Assembly (NCBI GenBank): GCA_916700875.1
Contig: CAKAKS010000039.1
Location: 20,640,367 to 20,704,366 of the forward strand
Source of the DNA: Sebastes aleutianus
Lineage: Eukaryota; Chordata; Actinopteri; Perciformes; Sebastidae
Direction of reading: 5' to 3'
DNA: 64,000 nucleotides
Shown here: in pieces, positions 1-11,988 of the stretch
Numbering within the stretch: position 1 is the stretch's first letter
How the letters are laid out: the number at the start of each line of letters is the position of its first letter
The notes under the pieces: generated by a model
What the model saw: the letters and a program-made list of their open reading frames with translations, nothing else
What the model was told of the DNA's origin: nothing
Database searches by the model: none
Program-made: the position numbers and the translations under genes

Positions 1-268
1 TTTCATTCACATATCTTGAGGTCAGAGGTCAAGGGATCCCTTTGAAAGTGGCCTTGCCAGGTTTTCCTCGCTAAAATTTCGCACAAGTTTGGAGCGTTAT
101 TTAGCCTCTTTCGCAACAATAGATTCCTTAGGTTTTCTAGTTTCACATGATCTTTGCTCTAGCTTTAAAACTGAACCTGCTACAACTTAAAAAGTTGCGT
201 TAATGCATTAAAGACATTAGTGCCGTCAAAACGAATATGTGTTAAGGCGTTATTAATTATTGCGTTAA
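1..268. mobile_element. hAT-type non-autonomous element, left part (cut by window edge)
   Basis: The sequence matches the element at 54048-54774 in opposite orientation: CATATCTTGAGGTCA, GAGGAAAAAC-type and GCTTTAAAACTGA motifs are shared in order. It is interrupted at 268 by a TTAA element and resumes at 1002-1015 (CTTTGACAGCTCTA), which is the family's terminus. The left end lies outside the window. Confidence 0.7.
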
Positions 269-997
269 AGGTATAATATGTAACAGTTGTCGATTGCTGT
301 TTGTAAACACACCACAATCAAAGTTAGCCCCTCCTCCTCGGCTCATTGAGGGAGCAGCGGTGGTCGAGCGAGCTATAGAGTGATAGGAGAGAGAGAGAGA
401 AAGACGCTAGTGAGAACAAAGCAGTGAATCAGAAAAATAAAATGTTATTTTCTGCGGGAAGATGCTGAGTTGCCGGATTTTGAATGAATGCAGCCGAAAG
501 GCAGGCTGTCCTCTCTGCCTGGTGTGTGTGCCTCGGTCAAACTGACACATGCACACTGATAGCAGCAAACAACAGCCACTGTACACAGCAGAGGAGAGAC
601 AGAGGAACAGGGGAACTCACAGCGATGTAACAAACCTGTTCTCATCCGTCAAATACGGCCGCAAAGCATCTAAAGGGGGACTTGTGCCCATCGATGTATA
701 ATGCTTATGCCTTGGTATCAGAAGCTGAGGGGCGTGACAAAGCGGTGATTTTGACCACCTGAACGGGCTGAACACCCTGCACGCTGTTTTTAGCCAGGGT
801 TTACACCCCCACGTTGGGCCTAAAGGCTGTTTGCAGACGCCCAGCAGCGTCCCGAGTAATGCAAAATAAGATGAAAAGAGAATATACAGGCAGAGGGCTG
901 CAGGGTCTCTACAGAAACAGACACCGCCACACATTTCTAGTAGGGCATAAGTGATGATTGAGAGGGATTATTTTTGTATCAGTCTATTATTGTACCT
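269..997. mobile_element. TTAA-flanked element nested in a hAT-type element
   Basis: The element is 729 bp, begins AGGTATAATATGTAAC and ends TATTATTGTACCT, with TTAA at 265-268 and 998-1001. The first and last 9 bp are inverted repeats with one mismatch. It splits the hAT copy at 1-1015: GCGTTAA before it and CTTTGACAGCTC after it rejoin into that family's terminus. The interior has a (GA)n patch and no recognisable protein. Confidence 0.65.
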
Positions 998-1001
998 TTA
1001 A

Positions 1002-1015
1002 CTTTGACAGCTCTA
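1002..1015. mobile_element. terminus of the interrupted hAT-type element
   Basis: CTTTGACAGCTCTA corresponds to the TAGGGCTGTCAA-type terminus in inverted orientation, separated from the body (1-268) by the TTAA element. Confidence 0.6.
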
Positions 1016-2145
1016 TTTTTATTTAGCTAAGATAAAAGCAGAATTAATTATGACATTTTCAAAACTAAGGGAAATGGAAATCAAAGGTAATGGATGTTGT
1101 AATCAAAGAGCCTCAGTGGTAAAGATCCTGCAGAAAAGTTATTTTTAGCACAAGTCAATGCAGTGCAAAAAAAGAAAAAAAGAGTTCTTCTAGAGTCTGC
1201 GGTGCATAACTCCACCGTGTTGTTTATATAGACGCTGTCATCCATTTCCACGGAGCACTGAAGCAGAGGGCAACAAAAATACTCGGCCTGTGTGCAAAAG
1301 AAGCCGATACTCTTTGCTCAGACAGGCAGTCCAACACATGAACAGGCACAAACGGATGGCCTGGTTTTTCATGAAAAAAAACAAAAAACTTTTGAAGACA
1401 CTTCAAACGTTTCATCACAGATACATTTTACTTACATTTTGAAACTTGTATATTTTCCTCACTGCACAATAAATAATGTGATTTGAAACTTCAGCACCTA
1501 TTTTTGATGAATTGTCATTGTCTTTAGGTTCGGTGAATCTGAATGAGTAACAGGAAATTATATGTGTTCAGCATTTAATGTATGCATATCTGGATTATCT
1601 ATTAACTCCTATTTTTTTTCCAAAATGTCCAAACGTTTCTTAAAGAAATTAATTCAAATAATTATGCTGCTGCAAAGCTTCAGATAAAAATATGATAATT
1701 TATGGTAAGTTGTGAAAATTACTAGCTTAACATATGGTTATATATCAAGGAAGCTGGTGCATTGTTTTGTCTAACAATGTTCATAAATCTCACAATACAG
1801 ACACCACTCACATCATTATGCAGATATAAAATATGCTGGATAAATATGGATGATGTGGGTTGATAACTGAATGCAGGAACTGATTTACATGTGGCTGAAC
1901 ACAAGACTCCTGCATAAATAACTATGCTGAATCACTATACAAGGAATACATGATATAGGGCATACTGATGTTATTTCAACATCATTTTAACAGTCATAGA
2001 AGTGGCTGATTTTTTAAAAAAGTTTAACTTTATTGATTTCACAGCATATAAAGAAAAAACTCTACAATGGTGACCTAATTGGTGTGTGAGTAAGGTTAAC
2101 AAATGATATCGACTAGCTGATTAATCAATCAAGACTATTATACTA
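1016..2145. other. no gene recognised
   Basis: AT-rich sequence with A/T runs. The open frames here are short and unlike known proteins. No terminal repeats or splice-flanked coding segments were seen. Confidence 0.5.
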
Positions 2146-2153
2146 CTATAAGA

Positions 2154-3243
2154 TAGGGGTGGGAAAAAAAAAAAAATTGTATTCACCTATGTATTGCAAT
2201 TTTGAAATTGTTTTTTTATTGCCAGAATTGATATATTTGCTTAAATTTGAGTCTTTGTGGAGGTAGAAGGAAGTTACCGCTTTTATTGTTGTAGTAATGT
2301 GACGTCATATCCGTTCGGTATCCGTCAACCAAAACAAACCGCAGCGAGTCGAAACGAGAAACTGGAAAACGGCGGAGGGTCCGTGTTGATATGACCTGCA
2401 CCTTCACATGTTAAATCCAAAGTGGTAAACACTTAACATACAGTAAAGTATGGAAACACTTTGGGTTTCACACATTACCAGGAAAAGCAGAGCTAGACAT
2501 CACGGCTAAAGCTGCATGCTAACTCTGTCATGGACAGGAAACGTTATCGTATTGCGGTAACGTGCGGTCAAACAAGCCGTCACCCGCACCTTCGTGGTCA
2601 AATAACCCAACGCTACAACTGTAGAGCACCCATATACTGACATTTATGTTAAATGCATTCATACGGCCCTGATGGAGCTGACCATGGATGTATAAAGAGA
2701 ACGGAGCTGACGGAAGAGTTAGCGACGGTAGGAGCTAGAGACGGGCTTGGTGAAGTAAGCAGAAGTATACACGTGTGACTACGTCCGTTTTTCAAAATAA
2801 GGTGCTAACAAAGGGAACTGTATATACAAAATACATATATGGAAATAAGATTGATTGGATTACATTCACCAGAAGTATAAAACATTACATGTCCCTTATA
2901 GATTAAAAAGAAAATACCACTAATTTGTGAGGGAAATGTCTTTATTCTTTGATTTTTGGGTTGTTGGGAAAAAAAAATTAATAAATAATTCCTGACAGTG
3001 ACTGATATATTTGACTTTAGGACATCTCTGTCTACATACATGCTGAAAATCAAACATTTTTACTGTATCAATTTAGATATTGTCCAAAGTAAACTCCCTA
3101 GATTCAACTTTTCCCCGTGGTCTAGTGTTCAAAAAAGTTAACAAAAATCGCAATAAATCGTAATATCGAATCGCAATACTTGAGGAATCGCAATACTTAA
3201 AAATCGCAATACATATCGAATTAGGTGAACCGTCCCAGCCCTT
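2154..3243. mobile_element. hAT-type non-autonomous element, 1.09 kb
   Basis: It begins TAGGGGTGGGA and ends TCCCAGCCCTT (imperfect inverted repeats), and is flanked by a perfect 8-bp duplication CTATAAGA at 2146-2153 and 3244-3251. An 8-bp duplication with such ends is typical of hAT transposons. The right end is dense in ATCGCAATA repeats. A second, partial copy lies at 19188-20132. A TGACGTCA palindrome is present at 2300-2307. No transposase is encoded. Confidence 0.85.
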
Positions 3244-3251
3244 CTATAAGA

Positions 3252-4208
3252 CTATAGAAACCAACCAAAAGATGATGGCAATTATTCCAAACTATATAAG
3301 CATACATAAAATAACTACTATATTGATTATCATTTATGAATGATAGCTGTTGTAATGTGCCAAAAACACCCTGTAGCACAGAAGTAAGCCTGAGACAATC
3401 AGCAGTACCTGTCTGAGACACAAGAGAAAAGTTATTACTGCCAGGTTCAGCTCGATATGTGACCTGAGGCGGGAGCAGAAATAACTACCGTAACAAGCTG
3501 TGTGTGAAAACATTTCCTTAGCCCAGTGGAGGAGGAACAGGAGGAGGACAACAAGCACTGGAGGACAAACGCCCGAATCGATTGCTACTATGGCAGCTGT
3601 GATCATCTCAGCTCTATGGATAAAAAAAGGCATGCTTAAACAGCTCCGCCGCTGCCAGCACACAAAAACAATCCCTTCCTTTGACACAAATGATTCTTCT
3701 GGGAGATGCTCACACTCTGTGAGCTAGAACCGAGCCACTATAACATAAGACATTAAATCAGTTTTCATACCTACACCTATCTTTCTGGCCAGCTTCTTAT
3801 TGGTGAATCACACTCTTTCAAACTATAATCATTGTCCAAAGAATATTTAAAAGTATGAATTAGCTTCTGTTTAATCTATTTAGAGGTACTGACTTAATGA
3901 TTCATTTTCAATTCCAATTCAATGCAATGAGCTGTCAAATTGTTTTATTCATAATGTGCTTATCTGCTTATTGTGTCTTTTGGGTTTGATTCTCCAATGA
4001 CGTAACTTGTGAATGTGTTGCTGATCAGCAGCTCACTCTCATTTCTGAGATTTGAGATGCAGCCTCTCACCAGCACATGTATTCATTTAGTCAGTCGAAG
4101 GTAATCATCAATCAGTTGTTGCTTAATTAAATCAAAATTAACGATTAAAGATAACTAGCTTTTAATATTTTCACAATATACTAGATGTAAACAAATCATT
4201 GCCTGAAA
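3252..4208. other. no gene recognised
   Basis: A frame of 117 codons on the minus strand (3334-3687) overlaps others in several frames and resembles no known family. The sequence is otherwise ordinary AT-rich spacer. Confidence 0.45.
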
Positions 4209-4209
4209 G

Positions 4210-4820
4210 CATAGACTGTATATAAGAAGTGGACGTAGTCACGGTGACGTCACCCATTTGTTTGGGAACTGTCGTTTTGAAGCCTCCAGTTCCAACATTT
4301 TGGCCGTCGCCATCTTGGTTTATGGCTCTCGCCATCGTTTTTTGCAACCAGAAGTTACGCGAGAGGGTGGAGCTAAGTACAACCGAACACTGAATAAGAC
4401 ATTTTTAGGTGATCAAATGTTACAATTAACTTTCATGAACTGAAAACACACTGTGAAAGGGTTAAAGTTCTACAACAAAAACACGGACAACGCTATGGTA
4501 GTGACCTGTCAATCACAAGGTAGCCCCGCCCTAAAGCATACCCTGCTTTATGGTCTATTTGACTCTAAACAGGACCATAATTTATTATTCCATACCTTTC
4601 ACGCTGTATTGAAGAAGACTTGAAACTAGCGATTGAGACCATAAACTCATGTTTACAGTGTTTACTGAGGTAATAAATCAAGTGAGAAGTAGGCTCATTT
4701 TCTCATAGACTTCTATACAATCAGACTTATTTTTAACAACCGGAGGAGTCGGCCCTTGCTGGTTATTAGAAAGAATGGAATTGGTTTCACTTTTCAGACC
4801 CGGAGGTTGCCCACTGACTG
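4210..4820 (+). repeat. dispersed repeat with TATA and CRE-like motifs, copy 1
   Basis: It starts ATAGACTGTATATAAGAAGT and runs to about GGAGGTTGCCCACTGAC. Two inverted copies of the same sequence lie at 7722-8395 and about 14205-14748. It carries TATATAAG at 4219-4226 and a perfect TGACGTCA at 4245-4252. The shared coding-like piece near GAGAGGGTGGAGCTAAGTAC is a repeat and not a gene. Its class could not be decided. Confidence 0.75.
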
Positions 4821-4949
4821 AAAAGTAGGAAAACACTCAACTATACACTACTGTATGCTCTGTAAATTGTTCAGTAGTCATGTTAAGAATATGTAAATTA
4901 GAAACCCCAAAAAATATTTTTTTACAAGTAACAAAAGCAATTTTCTTAA

Positions 4950-5646
4950 AGGGACTATTTGTAACTTTCAGAAATGCTTCTTAACAGCGACACCTGTGGC
5001 CGTGAAATCAACGAAAGTCAGCGTCGGGCTCGCGCTTGCTCGCTCTAAATATACCTGAACGAGCATCGCTCAAAACAGTGAGGCGACACACGTCAGCTAA
5101 ATCCACAATATCACTCTATATTTCAGCTGCTTGGCAGTAATGTTAGCTGACCAGACGAAGGTCTCTCCATGAACATGATTTAGATCTGGTCCTAGTGTTG
5201 GCTTTTCCTGCCTAAGTGCAGGCTGATGCAGCGGGGCTCTGCAGCTTGTCTCCCTGCTCTCTCCGCCCGCAGCCGGAGAGAGCAGAGGAGACACCGGCAC
5301 CCGGTCGGTAACGAGAGGGTAACGTAACTCTCTGAAGAGCTCCGTCACCTCACAAGACACGGGAAAGCTCTGTTGGTCTGGAGGAACTGCAGCATTTATT
5401 TCTGCACAAACGTCCCCTGTACATTCACTAGATATTCTCAGAGCTAAACTAACTCTTCTGCAGTGTGGAGTGAGCGCGCGTTCACGTCTAGAGGTGGAGC
5501 GAGACAGCGAGGACGCGCGCGCTGTCTGAGTGAAGGAGAGCAGGCAGCGGAGACGAGGCTCCGGCCACACGCGAGCGCGCATATGCGAACGCGCATGTGT
5601 GGCGACCCGCTACATTTATACGCTTAAAAAGTTACAAATAGTCCCT
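4950..5646. mobile_element. TTAA-flanked element AGGGACTATTTGTAAC, copy 1
   Basis: The element is 697 bp with inverted ends AGGGACTATTTGTAAC and its complement, flanked by TTAA at 4946-4949 and 5647-5650. A closely related copy with the same target sits at 58336-59048. A 161-codon minus-strand frame covers much of it and is partly shared with the other copy, but it matches no known protein and sits in GC-rich repeat. TTAA duplication points to piggyBac-type transposition. Confidence 0.8.
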
Positions 5647-5650
5647 TTAA

Positions 5651-6650
5651 TAGGCCTCTGAATACAAACACCGAAGGATCACACATTTGCTTTAAATATT
5701 TGTATAAACTGAGTTATGCTGAATAATCGTTCAAAATGTGGGTAACTCCTTCAGTAAATCTAAATAGTTTTAAGTAGATGAATTGCCTCTGTATTGAGGT
5801 TATAACAAAACCGGTCCCAATTCAAACTCCCCAAAAAATACTGCTCTCAGGTTGTTGTTGCTCGCATTCAGATCTGTGTCACATATGAGGGTGATATAAT
5901 ATAAATTGGGACACCTTCGTCTGCAGTGTGAACATAGAGTTGGTACCCCTCAGAGAGGCAGGGAATAAAAGTTTAGTTTGTGAGTTTTCTCTTAGGCTCA
6001 TATTTTAAATTATAATGCAGCACAGTACTAGAAATGTCAAAATTTGCACCGTCAGGCCAGCAGCTCCTTAATGTGCTGGAGCGTCTTGCTCTGCATACCA
6101 GTAACCCTACAGTAACTGCTGTCACTACTCCAAATAACATCCTAGAGGGCTTCTGGCAGCGCAGCATAGCGAGGATTTAAATACGTGATGAGTTTGGAAG
6201 CCGGCTCAAAATCAGGCCCTTCATTGCCACTTGAAGGCAATGCTGTTGAACTTCTCCTGCACCTTTAAATGACACAGGTGGCAAACAGAACGTCAGTTTT
6301 AAAAGGAGAGCTACGACACAGCTGGAGATCAGATGGACATGCATGCCAAAACTAACTGCTCTATTAATGCATAAAGTGGATTCACAAGTATGTAGTGGAC
6401 CTACAACAGTTTTGGAAAACAGCTGGTTGGTGTGCATCCAGACTGAAGTGTCTGTGAAGTGTCTATTCAGTAATCTGAAAGGCAGTGGAGCATCTGTACA
6501 GGGGCAAAGCAGACTCCTCCAGGAGCGCAGGCAGAATGCTAATGCCGTAAGGCTCACCTCCGTCCTCTCTCCTCTCTGAAACATACAAGGGCAATGCTGC
6601 ATTAATCATGGATTCGCAACATCCCTCCTCCTTCGCTCTCACCTCCCTCC
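5651..6650. other. no gene recognised
   Basis: Several overlapping frames in different phases (such as 6177-6602 on the minus strand) have no recognisable domain. No repeats with clear ends were found. Confidence 0.4.
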
Positions 6651-6651
6651 A

Positions 6652-6700
6652 AACACACACACACACACTCAGCCACCTCTCTGCCTTCCTGTTTCTGTCT

Positions 6701-6735
<35 letters not shown>
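6652..6735. repeat. (CA)n microsatellite
   Basis: Two CA runs at 6652-6669 and 6702-6735 are separated by a short CT-rich stretch. Another CA-rich patch follows at 6970-7022. Confidence 0.95.
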
Positions 6736-6739
<4 letters not shown>

Positions 6740-6740
6740 C

Positions 6741-7720
6741 CATCATGTGCAACATAATTAAAGACGCCTGTTAAACTCAGATTGTAAAAATTTAAATGTC
6801 ACTTGACCTATGAAGCATGAGGTTCTCAAATCAACGTAATCAGATCGTCCACCAAATAAACTCAGCGTCCCTGAATGAACCACAACAGAAAATACTGCAT
6901 AATTCACATGCACATAATCTCACATATCTCCTAAACAACACCCACTCCAAACATGCACGAGTACGTACGCCCCCACATACACACACACACAAATACACTC
7001 ACACACACAAATACAACACAATGCACTCCCATTTTTTGGTCCACTTCTCTGAGCAAAATGAGTGGGAAAGAGATACAGAAGCACACAGTTGTATCTGTGA
7101 ATTCAATTTCAAAAACCACTTCAAAAGAAACAAAATTATGAGATGCACTTAATGGTCAAAGACCAGTGCAGGAAATGGCGGTGTTTCAGATATTCAAAGC
7201 GTTTTTCTTCAGAGGGACGCAGGTTGGTTTCAAACATTGTAACAAAATGGTGCCAGCAGCCCAAAGGATAGAAGGATAGTGGTGTGAATATGAGCAATGA
7301 CATTACGGTATCTCATTTTATTCATAATTAATAGATGTTACAGAGGGAAGCAGATAGCCCTGTGCCAGACAAGAGAGTGGGCAATTAGCTGGGTTAACCC
7401 TGTGATTAAGTGACACCAGGAGGACACTGTGTACAACACTGACGCAAACACTCAGGACAGGACTGTAATTGAACCTGAATAATACTTTGTCCTATCCCAA
7501 GACATTTGTACCGAATAATTTGTAATAATAGGTAATGAGGACAAATGTGAGAAGTAATGTGTGGCATAAATAACCAGAGCTGTTCGAGTCAATGAGAAGG
7601 GTCGTTATCTGGGCCGATATGGGCATATTTTAAAGGATCCGAATCAGCTAAAATAAAGCTGATCAAATGTTGATCCTTGCTTCGCTGTGCTCTATAGTTC
7701 TTTATCTTATTCAGACTACT
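6741..7720. other. no gene recognised
   Basis: The 111-codon + strand frame at 6817-7152 runs through CA-rich sequence (a string of THTH codons) and is not credible. The rest is plain spacer. Confidence 0.45.
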
Positions 7721-7721
7721 G

Positions 7722-8395
7722 TTGCAGCCAGTGTGCAACCTCCGGGGTCAGAAAAGTGAAGCCAATTTGCATTCTTTCTAATAGCCAGCAGGGGGTGACT
7801 CCTCTGGTTGCAAAAAGAAGTCTGATTGTTTAGAAGTCTATGAGAAAATGACCCTACTTCTCACTTGATTTATTACCTCCCTCAGTAAACATTGTAGACA
7901 TGAGTTTATGGTCTGAATCGCTAGTTTCAAGTCTTCTTCAATACAGCATGACAGATCATTTAGTAAATTATGGTCCCATTTAGAGTCAAACAGACCATAA
8001 AGCAGGGTATGCTTTAGAGCGGGGCTACCTTCTGATTGGCAGGTCACTATCATGGTGTTGTCCGGTCTGGGAGTTGTCCATGTTTTCGTCTTACAACTTC
8101 AACCCTTTCACAGTGTGTTTTCAGTTCATGAAAGTTAATTGTAACATTTTGGTCACCTAAAAAGGTCTTAATCGGTTGTACTTAGCTCCACCCTCTCGCG
8201 TCACTTCTGGTTGCAAAAAAACAAGATTGCGACAGCCAAAAACCAAGATGCCGACGGCCAAAATCAAAGATGGCAATGGCCAAAAACCAAGATGGTGACG
8301 AACAAAATGCTGAACTCGAGGCTTCAAAATAGCAGTCCACAAACTACTGAGTGACATCACAGTGACTACATCCACTTCTTATATACGGTCTATGA
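7722..8395 (-). repeat. dispersed repeat with TATA and CRE-like motifs, copy 2
   Basis: Inverted relative to the copy at 4210. It reads from CAACCTCCGGGGTCAGAAAAG to CTTATATACGGTCTATGA. The CRE palindrome has decayed to TGACATCA. Confidence 0.75.
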
Positions 8396-8456
8396 TCAAG
8401 ACGTCCCTTTTGTCTGTCATATAGAGGCATTCTCATATTCATCGCTTTGGCTGTCA

Positions 8457-8475
8457 CGCACACGCACATGCGCGC

Positions 8476-8550
<75 letters not shown>
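8457..8550. repeat. compound (CACG)n / (CA)n microsatellite
   Basis: CGCGCG leads into about 12 CACG/GCAC units, then about 15 CA units. The apparent protein frames over it on both strands are artefacts of the repeat. Confidence 0.95.
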
Positions 8551-8553
<3 letters not shown>

Positions 8554-10470
8554 TAACTCTGATATTGATTATAGTAAATGGTACAAACAATTACACAGGG
8601 TGGTTTTGGGAACTCTATCGACCCTGTTTTTGAGCTTGTCCTCTCCTCAAAAAGGTCAAAGGACAAGATCATGTGCACAACAACATCCCTGTGGCTGGGA
8701 CACTTTCTGTCATATCGGCTTACACCACAGCTTGGTTGAAGGATGGACTCCACACCCGTGCGCTATACCACTCTGCTACCCAACGGAATTCATTTGTAAA
8801 GAAACCATTAATACATAATTACATTTCAGCACAGTAAGCAATGCCGTGCACCAGCTGTTGAAGACATTATTGAAGCAACGCGTCACCTCATGCCGCTCAA
8901 CTACAAGCTACACGTACACATACAAAATAGGCAGCTGTCAGATGAGCAGCGTGATCAATAGCCCCTTTATTGCTTTACCAGCCTGAGAGCGAGAGTCCAT
9001 GTTTAGGCACTAATGCACTCCCCACTCTGATCAATACAGAGAGCTGCCAATTTGAATAAAGGGGAGCGACGAGACGAGATATGATACTTTTATTTTAGGT
9101 CGTTTGCGGCAATGTGACTTTGCCTTAAGTGAACATGGTCGGGACATTACCAAGTGAATGTTTTGGCTAAGATTACACAACAAAAATATGAGAATCATTA
9201 GGAAAATAGCAGGTGATATTGGTGATGGTGTCCTTCAGTCTAGTCAGAAAAAAGAAAGGCTTTTAAAACGGCACATAGAGATGGACTTGGAGATGACAAG
9301 TGGGATCCAAAAAAGAGAGCCCTGTGAGGGAATGATAATGGAAAGTGTAAAATGGACCTTAGGAGAGGGATATTGGAAAGAAGATTGAAGTTGGTAAGAG
9401 GCTAGACAAAATGCAGGGCTGTAGAGAAATGTGTGGTGTGGAGGAATGAGAGGCTTTAAGAAAAAATGAGGGGAGGATGTGTGGTGGTGCAACAGCAAAG
9501 AGAGTTTTAAAGCACTATGCAACATAAAATGTACCCATACACCCAGAAAATTGGCAAACTTGATAGCGTAAATTTAATTTTCTTTTTGTTCTATGTCAAT
9601 TAGCAGTCCAGAAAAGTGTCACATGCACGTGAGTTTTTAATCAAAATCCATCATTTCTACACTATGTGCTTTACAAACCTATGTATTGTTAGTGAAAAGG
9701 GCGTAGCAGAAAACCCTGAAGCCAAAATGTGATTACTAACTGCTGGATTGTGCCACTCTAAACATTGTACAAAGCAGGTGTGTATTTGGTGTGTCGATGC
9801 ATTTGTGACGCTTTTTGCAGACAAATAGAGTCAAATAGATGTCAGAGCTGAACAGCATGGCACAACAGCATGCTGGATGGGAAGCAGTGGGGTGAGAACC
9901 AGATCGAGACAAAGGATGACGCTTATAGACTGAGGACATTGCTTCCTGCTGGTCCCTGTGAAATGACAAATAGAAGATTGGCATGGTTGAGATCTGTGTC
10001 CTGCCCACATTGTTTCCATTTAACCCCCACAACAGGTACACTACCTGTGGAGACTCAATTAGAAAGCCATTAGTCGCTGACAGACTGAGGGCTAATTGCT
10101 GCCTCAGGGGAATTCAGAAATGGGAGGATTCAATGTACAAGGACAAGAACACACCATAAAATCCATCAACCAGCAACATATTCTACAAGGACAGGGAGCC
10201 ATCTTATATTTCATTGAGCAGACTACCATTACTGGAGTCGACAAGTTTGATTTCTTTCTCTGGGAGTCAGAATGGCATCGAGGCAAACAAAGAAAATGAC
10301 AACAGCAATGTGTGAGATTTGTTATGTTTTTATGAGCAGTGGAGAATCAATACAATCACTACAATTGTGCACCATGGTTCAGGCCAGGCAACTCTAGCAT
10401 GGCTACTTAGTAGATACAATTGAAGCATTTAAAAGAGTACTCCGCCAATTTAGTATTGTATTTCTATAAC
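8551..10470. other. no gene recognised
   Basis: A polypurine-rich segment at 9230-9500 and a few short frames are present; none shows a known domain or paired splice sites. Confidence 0.4.
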
Positions 10471-10473
10471 GAG

Positions 10474-11086
10474 GACTATGTTTACATGCACATAATGTTC
10501 AGTTTTTTGCCCTTATTCCGAAAAAGACATATTAGACAAATATTCCTACTAACGTACATGGCTCATGAAAATGAATATTCCACTAATATTTCCGTTTACA
10601 TGCAGCTGTGCATACTCTGATGACTTGTTCGACCGTGTGAACACAGCCTCCCTCTTTCATTCCTTCAACCACCTTCTTGAAAAGGTCAGCTTTGCGATAT
10701 TTGCGCATATCCAAAAAACCTGTTGATATCTAAGTCTTTTATAATGTTTAAAGGTAGGTGTGTTTCTCCTTCTGAACAGAAATGTGGGCTTTTATTTTGG
10801 GCATGCAATTCTGCAAACTGTTGGGTGGTTGGTTGGTGTACAACGCTCAGAGCTGACCGTAAAACACGTGTCGCAAACTGCCATAAAAAACGCAATTGAG
10901 ACGCATATTCTGAATGCGCTGTATACCTGTCCAAAGAATGCTTCTAAAACTTGAATAATATCGGCATATTTCAGCCTAATTCAGAATATCCAAACAGAAT
11001 ATGCAGTTTACATGACCCGCATCAAATTCGAAATATTGTCATATTCGGAATAATAGTGGCATATTTGTGTAAATGTAAACGTAGTC
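10474..11086. mobile_element. palindromic non-autonomous DNA element
   Basis: The ends are inverted: GACTATGTTTACATGCAC on the left and GTGTAAATGTAAACGTAGTC on the right, with further complementary motifs (TTATTCCG / CGGAATAA) inside each end. No protein is encoded. No clear target duplication was found. Confidence 0.55.
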
Positions 11087-11658
11087 AATGTCAGACTTGG
11101 GATGGACAAAAGTATCAAAATGGATGCAGCAGAAGCAGAGATGTCGTCTTTTTTATTCCACACATTCCTTTGCCTCGGCAACACCTGGTGTCTACATTAC
11201 CCACAATGCAACTCGACCGCTCACAGTTTGATGGGTGATTCGGGTGTGTTATGCTAGTAGTGACTAATGTAGCCTGGAGCCGCTAGCCTCAAGCAGAGAT
11301 GAGTAGCTGGCTACAGAGGTCCGGTAACATCACTTCTTTCTAACTTCACGCCTCCAGATTTATTTTTCATTTTTAGACTTCCACAACAGTCTTCAGCACC
11401 AACAGACGCTGATTTATCAGATTTCACGCAGCTCCCTCTTGAGACACAAAAGCCTTTTAACAACTTTTTTCCACATATGCAGCTGTACTCCCCAAGACCT
11501 GTAAACAAACTTGTAAAAATGTGTCTTTTAAGGACAGCAGTTAGTCCTCCCAGGAATTCACATTCTTGTGATTGCCAGAATTAACTAACATATTGCCAAT
11601 CCTTACAATATTTACAAGAGTTCACAGGTTTTACACAAAACACAGTCAAACTGGAAGA
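11087..11658. other. no gene recognised
   Basis: No credible coding frame, structured RNA or terminal repeat was seen in this stretch. Confidence 0.4.
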
Positions 11659-11988
11659 TAGGAATGCACCGATCTATTTTTATCCCTACTGTTACCGATT
11701 CTGATACCACAACTCTCAGGGTATCTGCAGACAGTAGAGTACCAATCTGATACCAGTTCTACCCAAATGTACAAATCTGTACTCATTGGAATCACTTTAT
11801 GTAAGGTAACATAAGGCCAGCCATTGCTGTGGCAGCCCGCCATGACTGAGTAGATGGAACTGATTGTGGAAACACTGAATTTTTATAATGACATTGACAA
11901 AGAATCTGTATCTACTGTGGACCGGTCACGTCATGGCCAATACACCCTTATAAGGTCAATATCTGCGCTGATGGTATGTGCATCCCTG
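11659..11988. mobile_element. hAT-type short element
   Basis: It begins TAGGAATGCACCGAT and ends ATGTGCATCCCTG, inverted repeats typical of the GATGCACCGAT group. The flanking octamers CTGGAAGA and CTGAAACA agree at 6 of 8 positions, so the target duplication is old or fortuitous. The interior has several GATACC/GGTATC motifs. Confidence 0.6.

Noticed and set aside
5097..5582. 161-codon minus-strand frame, with a similar 123-codon frame at 58627-58998
   Set aside because: Both lie in copies of one GC-rich TTAA-flanked repeat; the frames diverge where the repeat is rearranged and resemble no known protein.
8447..8818. Frames of histidine/threonine or cysteine/valine repeats
   Set aside because: They are translations of (CACG)n/(CA)n microsatellite; the same applies at 6463-6735 and 49951-50406.
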